The position numbers and the translations under genes are program-made. Shown here in pieces: positions 1 to 4,960 of a stretch of 5,848 nt of DNA (its first letter is position 1; every line of letters begins with the position of its first letter). The stretch is from Bacilli bacterium (GTDB lineage Bacteria > Bacillota_I > Bacilli_A > RF39 > UBA660), in assembly GCA_016302505.1 (NCBI GenBank), contig JAEDNL010000055.1, positions 1-5,848 of the forward strand, written 5' to 3'. Under the pieces are notes generated by a model that was given only the letters and a program-made list of their open reading frames with translations, made no database searches and had not been told where the DNA came from.

Positions 1-1
1 A

Positions 2-1036
2 CTAATTATTTCTAATTAGCCGACCCATTTTGTTAAGCCACTTCATAGCATTGTCTGTTGTAATTACTTCAATATCCTTGGCATAATGGTCATTTCCCCA
101 CATATCTTTTATAATAGCTGTATTATACCTATTTCCATAATAATCTTTAAAAAACTTTTGAATCTTTGTTTTAAATCCAGCCATTTTACACATATGATGT
201 CTTAATAAAATATAACCATCTCCCCAACTTGGGAAAATACTTTCATCGACTAATGCTTCTCCGTCAAACATTGTATTTTTTAATTTATAATTTTCTTTTT
301 CTACAGCAATACAATGTTTATTCTTATCTGTTTCAACACTAATAACATTTGTAGTAAAAAAACTATCGACATCTTTTAATACCAAAATATTTTTTGGATT
401 TATTTTAATAGTTCCAACAATAGAACTAGCAATTAAAGAACTATATGCACTCATTTCTACTATTTGTGCATCATTTTGTTCCATTTCAATTCCCATTCTA
501 ATAAAAGATAAGGCTTTATCGTATAATTCATCTCTAATAAACATACAACTACCACCTTTTGCTTTTCCAGTTGAACGATAAAACATCCGATAATGTATAA
601 ATTCTTCTTTTATTAATTTATTTTTTTTATTTCTTACATCATGCCTTATCTCTATTCCATCTTTGTAAAAAATATCTCTAATTTCATCGGCAGATTTTTT
701 ATCAAATAAATCTTTTTTAAAGTCTGCTTGAGTTTTTAAACTTTTAAAATAATCAATTACTTCTTCTGTGTATTTTTTATTTTCATTTTTTATTAATTTA
801 TTTAAATGTTCAATCTCTTCTTCGTAAGACCTTGAGCCATAATCAAATTCTATACAAATAATATCTCTAGTCCAACCATTTTCTACTTTTAGTCCATTTT
901 CCAATAAAAAATACATTAGCAAATTATTTGTAAACATAGCTTTTGTATAATCATAATTTTGTCTAACACCAATATTACATTGATATAAAGAGCCAGCTTG
1001 AAAATTTTTTATTTTTATTCCATACTTACTAGACAT
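2..1036 (-). CDS. Putative single-chain RNA polymerase-like (QDE-1/YonO-type) protein, N-terminal part only
   Basis: A 344-aa protein that starts at ATG 1036 and stops at TAG 4..2. It resembles a long hypothetical protein family I recall from Clostridia and their phages. Several motifs occur in the order seen in eukaryotic-type RNA-dependent RNA polymerases and phage YonO relatives: an R-x2-STGKAKGGSCMFI block (residues 153-167), SAYSSLIASS (196-205), FDGEALVDESIF (257-268, comparable to the conserved DG of the first double-psi barrel) and a Lys/Gln/Phe-rich HHMCKM...IQKFF block (280-296). The catalytic DxDGD motif of the second barrel is absent, and the protein ends abruptly after a conserved-looking TTDNAMKWL (327-334). 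It may be truncated, frameshifted or split at the window edge. Its start is preceded by only a weak AGGTTGG site 11 bp after the upstream gene, so it is probably co-transcribed from the promoter at 1339-1367. The coding call is firm; the polymerase assignment is inference. Confidence 0.85.
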   Translation of the reverse strand: MSSKYGIKIKNFQAGSLYQCNIGVRQNYDYTKAMFTNNLLMYFLLENGLKVENGWTRDIICIEFDYGSRSYEEEIEHLNKLIKNENKKYTEEVIDYFKSLKTQADFKKDLFDKKSADEIRDIFYKDGIEIRHDVRNKKNKLIKEEFIHYRMFYRSTGKAKGGSCMFIRDELYDKALSFIRMGIEMEQNDAQIVEMSAYSSLIASSIVGTIKINPKNILVLKDVDSFFTTNVISVETDKNKHCIAVEKENYKLKNTMFDGEALVDESIFPSWGDGYILLRHHMCKMAGFKTKIQKFFKDYYGNRYNTAIIKDMWGNDHYAKDIEVITTDNAMKWLNKMGRLIRNN

Positions 1037-1047
1037 AATACACCAAC

Positions 1048-1278
1048 CTATTCTTCATAATTTAAGTAAAAAATGTCTTCAACTCCAAAACAATTTTGAA
1101 TAGTTATATTTTCAAATAGTCCATAAGAATTTATACTAATAAATTCATCAAAATTATAATCTAAATATTTATAATTTTCTTCTTCTAATTCAAAAACATC
1201 TAATTCTCTTTCTTGTTTTCTATTTTCATATCTTCTATAAGATAATTCGTTCCAAGTATTTGTTCCTAATTGTTCCAT
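1048..1278 (-). CDS. Small acidic hypothetical protein (76 aa)
   Basis: I do not recognise this 76-aa protein. Residues 1-25 are mixed and basic at RRYENRKQER; the rest is acidic and aromatic-rich (ELEEENYKYLDYNFDEF), with one Cys and no membrane segment or signal peptide. The ATG at 1278 has AAAGGAAG at 1287-1294 about 8 nt upstream. It ends at TAG 1050..1048, 11 nt before the start of the polymerase-like gene, so the two are probably co-transcribed from the perfect promoter at 1339-1367. Oddly, a stronger site (AAAGGGG at 1306-1312) sits in front of a different ATG at 1297, which opens a 20-codon frame overlapping this start out of frame. Single-gene identity is reasonably secure; function is unknown. 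Confidence 0.75.
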   Translation of the reverse strand: MEQLGTNTWNELSYRRYENRKQERELDVFELEEENYKYLDYNFDEFISINSYGLFENITIQNCFGVEDIFYLNYEE

Positions 1279-1297
1279 AAATTTTTCTTCCTTTCAT
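1235..1297 (-). CDS. Possible 20-aa leader peptide overlapping the next start
   Basis: ATG 1297 opens MKGRKIYGTIRNKYLERIIL and closes at TAG 1237..1235. Its Shine-Dalgarno (AAAGGGG, 1306-1312, 8-nt gap) is better than that of the overlapping 76-aa gene, which begins in another frame at 1278. The peptide is strongly basic. It could be a translated leader that couples or attenuates translation of the downstream gene, or the upstream site could simply be a ribosome-loading site. No homology is known to me. Confidence 0.25.
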   Translation of the reverse strand: MKGRKIYGTIRNKYLERIIL

Positions 1298-1338
1298 GTT
1301 TGTTGCCCCTTTCTTTATGTCAACTTCTATTTAGTCAT

Positions 1339-1367
1339 ATTATATCATATATATTATTATTTGTCAA
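1339..1367 (-). promoter_or_regulatory. Perfect sigma-A promoter with extended -10, leftward
   Basis: On the minus strand, TTGACA (1367..1362), a 17-bp spacer and TATAAT (1344..1339), with TGA directly before the -10 (extended -10). It would start transcription around 1332 and serve the 76-aa gene and the polymerase-like gene. The -35 lies over the last codons of the upstream zinc-ribbon gene. Confidence 0.85.
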
Positions 1368-1536
1368 TATTATCTTCTTTTTTTATATTTAAAAAATCCC
1401 AATCTATTTCTTGACCACATTGAGGACAATTTTCATTAATTTTTAAATCAAAATAATAACAGCTTGGACATTGTGGGTAATATCCATCACAATTTATAAT
1501 TGGTTGAACCTTATATTTACTTATAAATTTATTCAA
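1357..1536 (-). CDS. Small zinc-ribbon protein, TTG start (59 aa)
   Basis: A 59-aa protein, MNKFISKYKV... to ...KKEDNIDK, starting with TTG at 1536 and ending at TAA 1359..1357. The start is set by an excellent AAGGTGGTG site (1542-1550), about 7 nt upstream. Cys16, Cys23-x2-Cys26 (CPSC) and Cys37-x2-Cys40 (CPQCG) form two paired zinc knuckles typical of a rubredoxin-like or zinc-ribbon fold. Such small proteins usually bind nucleic acid or a protein partner, but nothing here says which. It is the first gene of the leftward unit, behind the perfect promoter at 1595-1623. It has no membrane segments. The second promoter of the leftward block overlaps its 3' end. The coding call rests on the strong ribosome site and the regular CxxC spacing; a shorter product is unlikely, as no internal start has a comparable site. 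Confidence 0.8.
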   Translation of the reverse strand: MNKFISKYKVQPIINCDGYYPQCPSCYYFDLKINENCPQCGQEIDWDFLNIKKEDNIDK

Positions 1537-1541
1537 AAAAT

Positions 1542-1550
1542 CACCACCTT
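1542..1550 (-). promoter_or_regulatory. Ribosome binding site fixing the TTG start at 1536
   Basis: On the minus strand AAGGTGGTG, with its AAGGTGG core 7 nt from TTG. It is among the strongest Shine-Dalgarno sites in the window and justifies a non-ATG start for the 59-aa zinc-ribbon protein. Confidence 0.75.
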
Positions 1551-1594
1551 TTATTATTTATTATATTATTTATATATTATATTTATTATTATAT

Positions 1595-1623
1595 ATTATA
1601 ACATATTTTAATTATTTTGTCAA
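1595..1623 (-). promoter_or_regulatory. Perfect sigma-A promoter, leftward arm of a divergent pair
   Basis: On the minus strand, TTGACA (1623..1618), 17-bp spacer, TATAAT (1600..1595) with TGT before the -10. It drives the zinc-ribbon gene at 1536 and probably the whole leftward unit. Its -35 is 31 bp from the -35 of the rightward promoter at 1655, so the two could share a regulator. Confidence 0.85.
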
Positions 1624-1654
1624 TACTTTTATTTAAATATTTTTTAAAATAATA

Positions 1655-1683
1655 TTGACATTTTATTATATATATGATATAAT
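1655..1683 (+). promoter_or_regulatory. Perfect sigma-A promoter, rightward arm of a divergent pair
   Basis: TTGACA (1655-1660), 17-bp spacer, TATAAT (1678-1683), extended -10 TGA. The predicted start near 1690 falls at the left edge of an 18-bp inverted repeat. The next gene begins only at 2126, so the transcript either has an unusually long leader of about 435 nt or is a short structured RNA. Confidence 0.85.
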
Positions 1684-1693
1684 ATATTTAATT

Positions 1694-1779
1694 AAAATAT
1701 TTTATTTATTTTTTATTTTAAATTGGATGGGTCGCTTGCGACACAGACAATGTAAATAAACAAATAAATAAAATATTTT
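1694..1779 (+). ncRNA. Large hairpin at predicted transcript start; possible structured RNA
   Basis: Perfect 18-bp arms (AAAATATTTTATTTATTT at 1694-1711; its complement at 1762-1779) enclose 50 nt. The enclosed part holds a second hairpin, GTCGC-TT-GCGAC (1731-1742), next to GGATGG, the only G+C-rich patch for hundreds of bases. The right arm runs into TTTTT (1776-1780). The element begins within a few bases of the start predicted for the promoter at 1655-1683. This fits a folded leader, a small RNA or a DNA cruciform. It matches no RNA family I know, and the AT-only outer stem is thermodynamically weak. Seen: the repeats. Inferred: that it works as RNA. Confidence 0.4.
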
Positions 1780-1801
1780 TAAAAGCGAACGCTAGTGAGC
1801 C

Positions 1802-1853
1802 TATTCTTATTCCAATCAAAATTACAATATTCTTATTCCAATCAAAATTATAA
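1802..1853 (+). repeat. Two tandem 26-bp iterons (TTATTCCAA type)
   Basis: Two adjacent 26-bp copies, 1802-1827 and 1828-1853, differ at one base (C or T at 1825/1851). Each has the core TTATTCCAATCAAAATTA (cores begin at 1807 and 1833). They are the direct-repeat part of a six-copy set of TTATTCCAA upstream of the gene at 2126. Exact tandem spacing close to 2.5 helical turns is typical of iterons bound by an initiator or repressor. The site is not a DnaA box (TTATCCACA). Confidence 0.8.
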
Positions 1854-1860
1854 TAATATT

Positions 1861-1929
1861 ATATATATATATATATATATATTATTATTATATAATTAAT
1901 ATATATTATTATATAATATATTATATATG
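1861..1929. repeat. (AT)n tract and TA/TTA-rich low-melting block
   Basis: Eleven consecutive AT dinucleotides (1861-1882) are followed by ATT/TATA-rich sequence without a single G or C until G1929. It sits between the tandem iterons and the first palindrome, where a DNA-unwinding element would be expected if this is an origin. On its own it could be simple low-complexity DNA. Confidence 0.6.
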
Positions 1930-1931
1930 TC

Positions 1932-1987
1932 TTATTCCAATTAAAATTATAATAGTATATATACTATTATACAAATATTTGGAATAA
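1932..1987. repeat. 56-bp palindrome bounded by TTATTCCAA / TTGGAATAA
   Basis: TTATTCCAA (1932-1940) and its complement (1979-1987) flank a perfect 24-bp palindrome (1948-1971) with the same centre, between 1959 and 1960. The left half repeats the iteron sequence with one change (TTAAAATTA). A symmetric site like this suits a dimeric DNA-binding protein; it could also extrude as a cruciform. Confidence 0.8.
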
Positions 1988-2020
1988 CGATATTATATAA
2001 TATAAATATATGATAAAACA

Positions 2021-2083
2021 TTATTCCAATCAAAATTATAATAATATATATTATATATACTATTATACAAAATTTTGGAATAA
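2021..2083. repeat. 63-bp palindrome bounded by TTATTCCAA / TTGGAATAA
   Basis: This is a second, slightly longer copy of the symmetric element. Outer arms are 2021-2029 and 2075-2083; inner arms 2037-2051 and 2053-2067 have one mismatch; the centre is base 2052. The left half carries the full iteron TTATTCCAATCAAAATTA. It ends 42 bp before the ATG at 2126, so a protein bound here could control that gene. Confidence 0.8.
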
Positions 2084-2102
2084 GAAAAATAAGAAATATA
2101 AA
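2075..2102 (+). promoter_or_regulatory. Weak candidate promoter overlapping the second palindrome
   Basis: TTGGAA (2075-2080), 16-bp spacer, TATAAA (2097-2102). The -35-like hexamer is the right arm of the palindrome, so a bound reperessor-type protein would block it. The first palindrome has the same arrangement (TTGGAA 1979-1984, TATAAA 2001-2006). Both hexamers are non-consensus, so this is tentative in such AT-rich DNA. Confidence 0.3.
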
Positions 2103-2125
2103 TAATAATATAGAAAGGATTAATT

Positions 2126-3043
2126 ATGGATTTAGAATATAATAAAATATATACTTTTTCTGATTTAAGAGAAATATTTCATTTACCACAAGTCCAAGGT
2201 TCAAAATCAACAAGTCAGTTATCTGAAATAGGTAAAAAATATTTATTAACAAAAAAAGGAAGAAATCAATATATAATAGAAAGAGAACTTACTGAATTAG
2301 AAAAAATAGATAATATTAAATATTTTAAAAATAGAGAATATATTGAACCAATGATTTATACAATGTTATCGACTTCTAAAGAAAATTCTATAACTATGGA
2401 TATGCATGAATTAATGGAAGAAACAGAAATTGTTAATAAAGATTTTAATTATATTAAATACCATATAAAAGAATGTAGTTCTTATATGGAACAAACTGAA
2501 TATGGATTAAGTATATTTACAAGCGAATCTGAACCAATGTTAAAAAGAATTATAAGAGATATATTGTATGACATGGAAGATAGACAATTAATTAAAGTCA
2601 ATGAAATTCCAGTTGTTGCATTTAAAATATATGATTATGATAATAAATGTTGGTTTACAAGAAGAAAAGAAATAACTTCTGATAAAGATATTCAAGAATT
2701 ACTTGAAATAAAAAGAAAAGTACTTAACGAATTAGGATTACAAAAAGAATCCGAAATAAATTATGCAAATCGTAGCCATTTTAGAGATTTGATTGCAAAA
2801 GAATACGAAGCAGAATATTTTTATTATAAATATAATATTGTATTAAATAAAAAAGACTTGACATTAAATCAAAATTGTGATATAATCGACCTAAAGAAAT
2901 CGTTTAATAAGTATATTCAAGAAAAAGTTGGAAAATCAAAACAAGGTGGTTTAAAAACTTTAACACAAGAAGAAAAGGATATATATATTAAATATTGTAT
3001 TGATACAAGTCAAGATTTTAAGTTAAGAGAAAGGAAAAAATAA
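2126..3043 (+). CDS. Probable DNA-binding protein, candidate initiator or regulator of the upstream repeats
   Basis: A 305-aa soluble protein with no membrane segment. The N-terminus (residues 5-50: NKIYTFSDLREIF, then QGSKSTSQLSEIGKKY and KKGRNQYIIERE) follows a pattern I recall from phage proteins of Clostridia: 'K-YTF-L--, G-SK--QL, Y-I-E'. That region looks like a helix-turn-helix or winged-helix module. The middle and C-terminal parts are helical and charged, with no recognisable enzyme motif, and the C-terminus is basic (LRERKK). The ATG at 2126 has AAAGGA at 2114-2119 (6-nt gap), and the gene lies 42 bp after six TTATTCCAA repeats. By analogy with plasmid and phage initiators, which sit beside their iterons, it is the best local candidate to bind them. 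This role is inference from context; it does not match RepA, Rep_3 or DnaA-like proteins as I know them. Confidence 0.9.
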   Translation: MDLEYNKIYTFSDLREIFHLPQVQGSKSTSQLSEIGKKYLLTKKGRNQYIIERELTELEKIDNIKYFKNREYIEPMIYTMLSTSKENSITMDMHELMEETEIVNKDFNYIKYHIKECSSYMEQTEYGLSIFTSESEPMLKRIIRDILYDMEDRQLIKVNEIPVVAFKIYDYDNKCWFTRRKEITSDKDIQELLEIKRKVLNELGLQKESEINYANRSHFRDLIAKEYEAEYFYYKYNIVLNKKDLTLNQNCDIIDLKKSFNKYIQEKVGKSKQGGLKTLTQEEKDIYIKYCIDTSQDFKLRERKK

Positions 3044-3046
3044 ATA

Positions 3047-3223
3047 ATGGAAATAAAAGAAATTATTGAGGCATTTGAAGGTTATGATTGGGATTTTTAT
3101 TGTGAAAATTGTGGAGTTAGAGAAAAATGTAAAAAAGGTTATTGTTGTTTAATGGATAAAGCAATTAATGTTTCTTTAAATAGATTATATGATATGATAA
3201 AAATGGAAGATGATTTAAAATAA
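3047..3223 (+). CDS. Small Cys-rich protein (58 aa)
   Basis: A 58-aa frame from ATG 3047, 3 nt after the previous stop, to TAA 3223. AAGGA (3031-3035) gives an 11-nt gap. Cys19-x2-Cys22, Cys28 and Cys33-Cys34 are packed into 16 residues, which suits a single zinc or disulfide knot; the rest is a charged helix ending MKMEDDLK-like. The following gene starts 17 nt downstream with its own strong site, so this one is embedded in a run of translationally spaced genes. No family is recognised. Codon usage matches its neighbours (AGA, TTA, GAA), which supports it as real despite its size. Confidence 0.7.
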   Translation: MEIKEIIEAFEGYDWDFYCENCGVREKCKKGYCCLMDKAINVSLNRLYDMIKMEDDLK

Positions 3224-3240
3224 TTAAGGAGAGCGATATA

Positions 3241-3675
3241 ATGGGTTTATCTAGAAAAAATAGTGATTATTCATTTGATGGAATTTTTATATATAGTTCA
3301 ATTGATGAAATAAATCAAGCAGAAAGAAGGTTGGCGAACAAAAAACAAGCATTAGAAGATATGCAGAATGAATATAATTTAATTGAAAAACAAACATTTG
3401 AAACATATAAAAATAACATTAATTATTTTATTATTTCACAAAGTGGGATAATCAAAGATTGTAAACAATGGTTACATATGAAAAAAGAAAATAAAGATAG
3501 TGATGGTAATAAATTAGATAGAAGAAAAAGTTATAAAGAAAAAAATAATTATGAATATTATATTAGCACAATTAAAAAAATGTTAGATATTGAAGAAATG
3601 AACAATATTACGTTTGTTGATTTTAATTTTGGTGAAGCAACTATAATTAACTTTATGTATTTAGACCATATTTGA
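3241..3675 (+). CDS. Phage-type hypothetical protein, ended by an in-frame TGA (144 aa)
   Basis: It starts at ATG 3241 with AAGGAG at 3226-3231 (9-nt gap). Residues 18-50 (EINQAERRLANKKQALEDMQNEYNLI region) form a heptad-like coiled coil. The rest is a mixed helix/strand protein with a conserved-looking INFMYLDHI end. TGA at 3673-3675 stops translation in the standard code, but the same frame then stays open for another 64 codons of protein-like sequence up to TGA 3868. The C-terminal part resembles the '...SIFKL...LKDIMKKGVDKY' ending I recall in phage hypothetical proteins, so the ancestral protein was probably about 209 aa. Either a Trp codon has mutated to TGA or TGA is read through. Function is unknown. 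Confidence 0.8.
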   Translation: MGLSRKNSDYSFDGIFIYSSIDEINQAERRLANKKQALEDMQNEYNLIEKQTFETYKNNINYFIISQSGIIKDCKQWLHMKKENKDSDGNKLDRRKSYKEKNNYEYYISTIKKMLDIEEMNNITFVDFNFGEATIINFMYLDHI

Positions 3676-3870
3676 AATTTAAAAATTCCAAATATTGAAA
3701 AAATATCATTAAAAGCATATAAACAATGTGGTAATAGTATTTTCAAATTAAGAATTGGTCATAAAAATGGTTGTTTAGATGAATTTGTTGGAAGCACTTT
3801 TGAAGAAGATGATTTGAAAGATATTATGAAGAAAGGAGTTGATAAGTATGTACATCCCAATAAAGATTGA
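3676..3870 (+). pseudogene. Orphaned C-terminal part of the 3241 gene (in frame after TGA)
   Basis: Sixty-four sense codons continue in the frame of the preceding gene: NLKIPNIEKISLKAY to DKYVHPNKD, ending at TGA 3868-3870 with TAG two codons later. It has no start codon with a ribosome site of its own. In such AT-rich DNA an open frame of this length would rarely persist by chance, and its composition is protein-like. The sequence looks like the tail of a widespread phage protein. It also carries the ribosome site (3832-3838) of the next gene, which would add constraint only at the end. Confidence 0.6.
3832..3838 (+). promoter_or_regulatory. Ribosome binding site fixing the start at 3848
   Basis: AAAGGAG lies 9 nt before ATG 3848. 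A TTG at 3839 abuts the site and is too close to be used, so the 63-aa product is preferred over a 66-aa version. Confidence 0.8.
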
Positions 3871-4039
3871 ATTTAGACCAAGATATGTAAAATATGAATG
3901 TCCATATTGTGGATATGAAGAAGAATTGGATTATGATAAAACCATTTTTAGTAAAGAATTATGGGAAGATATAAGCGAAGTTCATTGTTTTAATTGTCAT
4001 AGAGATTTTGAATTTAGTGATATAGAAACATATATGTAA
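3848..4039 (+). CDS. Zinc-ribbon small protein (63 aa)
   Basis: A 63-aa protein, MYIPIKIEFRP...FSDIETYM, with Cys18-x2-Cys21 (CPYCG) and Cys47-x2-Cys50 (CFNC), a classic four-cysteine zinc ribbon spanning most of the chain. Between the knuckles is an acidic loop (EEELDYDK) and a helix. ATG 3848 overlaps the end of the preceding frame by 23 nt, which suggests the preceding protein was once translated up to this point. TAA 4037-4039 overlaps the ribosome site of the next gene. Its role is unknown; small zinc ribbons in phage operons are often nucleic-acid or transcription-machinery binders, which is inference here. Confidence 0.85.
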   Translation: MYIPIKIEFRPRYVKYECPYCGYEEELDYDKTIFSKELWEDISEVHCFNCHRDFEFSDIETYM

Positions 4040-4044
4040 AGGAG
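4038..4044 (+). promoter_or_regulatory. Ribosome binding site fixing the start at 4053
   Basis: AAAGGAG overlaps the previous stop codon and is 8 nt from ATG 4053. A GTG at 4044 shares a base with this site and cannot be the start. Confidence 0.8.
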
Positions 4045-4052
4045 TGATTAAA

Positions 4053-4280
4053 ATGATTTTATATGAAATGGAAGACGATTGTGTAGGTTGTCCACAAGGT
4101 TGCATTAATTGTGGAAGAAGAGAAAAAACACCACATTTAGAGGATTTGGTATGTGATTGTTGTAATAGAAGTGTTGAAAAATTATTTAAGTATGATGGTA
4201 GTCAATATTGTTCAGAATGTATTCTTGAAGATTTTGAAGAAATCAATGAAGATAATTTTTTAGAATATTTAGGAGAATAA
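4053..4280 (+). CDS. Small Cys-rich (double zinc knuckle) phage protein (75 aa)
   Basis: A 75-aa acidic protein with nine cysteines: Cys10-x2-Cys13, Cys17-x2-Cys20, Cys34-x-Cys36-Cys37 and Cys53-x2-Cys56, enough for two zinc sites. The order 'YEMEDDCVGCP ... CNRSV--LFKYDG-QYCSECIL' matches a small phage protein family I recall from Firmicutes phages, in which a CDxC/CxxC pair frames a 'Y-YDG' turn. Function is not known to me. It begins 13 nt after the previous stop, and its own last codons contain the AGGAG (4271-4275) of the next gene, so translation along this stretch is tightly coupled. The ATG at 4053 is chosen over GTG 4044 because the latter overlaps the ribosome site. Confidence 0.85.
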   Translation: MILYEMEDDCVGCPQGCINCGRREKTPHLEDLVCDCCNRSVEKLFKYDGSQYCSECILEDFEEINEDNFLEYLGE

Positions 4281-4283
4281 AAA

Positions 4284-4931
4284 ATGACAAAAAAGAAAAG
4301 AAGATTAAAAAAACAATTTAAAACAAGAGAAAGAAAGTTTATGAAAAAATATCCTTGGTTTAGTTATTGTCAGTTTATATTAGAAAGAAGAAAAAGAATA
4401 ATTAATCCAAATACAAAAAGAAAATGGTCAGAACCAAAAAAGTTTTGTGCTATTTGGGATTTTCCTAAAGGTTGGTATAAGGCATTTGGAAAACTTATGT
4501 TAGAAGATTTAGATAAAGAAATCAAAAGAAGTAATTTAAAACATTTTACAGTTGAACAGATTAAAGAAAAATTTGGTCAATTAAGATTTTATAATTATGG
4601 TGGAAACAAAAAAACTGATGAAATCATAAGTGCTTATTCAATAATTTCAGAAAATGTTTGTTTACATTGTGGAAAAATAAATGTTCCAATGACTTATGGT
4701 GCTTGGCAATATCCTTGTTGTAAAAAATGTTGGGAAAATAATAAATATCATAAAAATGTGCCATACGAGTCTGTTTTAAATAAATATGAAGATTATGATA
4801 AAATTCCATTTGAATATAAAATCAGAAAATGGGAAAGAGATGTAGACGGAAATTTTATTGAAAAAACGAAAACATTAGATATTTCAGAATATACTAAAAA
4901 AGTAATTGAGTATAATAAAAATAAAGGATGA
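4284..4931 (+). CDS. Conserved phage protein with basic N-terminus and zinc ribbon (215 aa)
   Basis: Residues 1-40 are very basic (KKKRRLKKQFK, RRKRII), suggesting nucleic-acid contact. A central block reads PKGWYKAFG (61-69) and VEQIKEKFGQLRFY (90-103). That pair of motifs I recall from a widespread family of phage hypothetical proteins. It is followed by a four-cysteine zinc ribbon: Cys126-x2-Cys129 (CLHCG) and Cys145/146...Cys149. The C-terminus is charged and helical, with no enzyme signature. ATG 4284 lies 3 nt after the previous stop with AGGAG inside that gene. Its stop is TGA (4929-4931) followed at once by TAA, so the end differs by only one residue if TGA were read as Trp. It appears to be the last gene of the first rightward unit. 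Confidence 0.92.
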   Translation: MTKKKRRLKKQFKTRERKFMKKYPWFSYCQFILERRKRIINPNTKRKWSEPKKFCAIWDFPKGWYKAFGKLMLEDLDKEIKRSNLKHFTVEQIKEKFGQLRFYNYGGNKKTDEIISAYSIISENVCLHCGKINVPMTYGAWQYPCCKKCWENNKYHKNVPYESVLNKYEDYDKIPFEYKIRKWERDVDGNFIEKTKTLDISEYTKKVIEYNKNKG

Positions 4932-4960
4932 TAAAATATGAAATTGAAATAATATTTGTC

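Noticed and set aside
2..1050. Amber (TAG) recoding as the explanation for the early end of the polymerase-like protein
   Set aside because: Beyond the other TAG stops (1048 and 5794) the frames close within about a dozen codons, so TAG behaves as a normal stop here.
1318..1323. Extra TTGACA on the minus strand
   Set aside because: No -10-like hexamer lies 16-18 bp downstream.
1731..1742. GTCGC-TT-GCGAC as an intrinsic terminator
   Set aside because: The stem is only 5 bp with a 2-nt loop and has no U-run behind it.
1743..1752. ACAGACAATG shared with the minus strand near 49-58, and ATGGGTCG near both sites
   Set aside because: The shared words are short and in swapped order; I cannot tell this from coincidence, so no att site or repeat is claimed.
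1802..2083. Repeat array as a CRISPR
   Set aside because: Spacing is irregular, repeats are mixed direct and palindromic, spacers are low-complexity AT and no cas gene is present.
3558..3746. Antisense 62-codon frame opposite the interrupted gene
   Set aside because: It lies across the TGA and the open sense continuation, has no convincing ribosome site, and its composition is that of a complementary strand of AT-rich coding DNA.
3839..3847. Upstream TTG start for the zinc-ribbon gene
   Set aside because: It abuts the Shine-Dalgarno sequence, so a ribosome could not use both.
4044..4052. Upstream GTG start for the 75-aa Cys-rich gene
   Set aside because: GTG shares its first base with the AAAGGAG site; ATG 4053 has correct spacing.
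4624..4809. Antisense 61-codon frame inside the 215-aa gene
   Set aside because: It is fully contained in a well-supported gene on the other strand and shows no protein-like features.
4938..4952. Four-residue frame MKLK after an AAGGATG sequence
   Set aside because: It is too short to judge and lies between units; probably chance.
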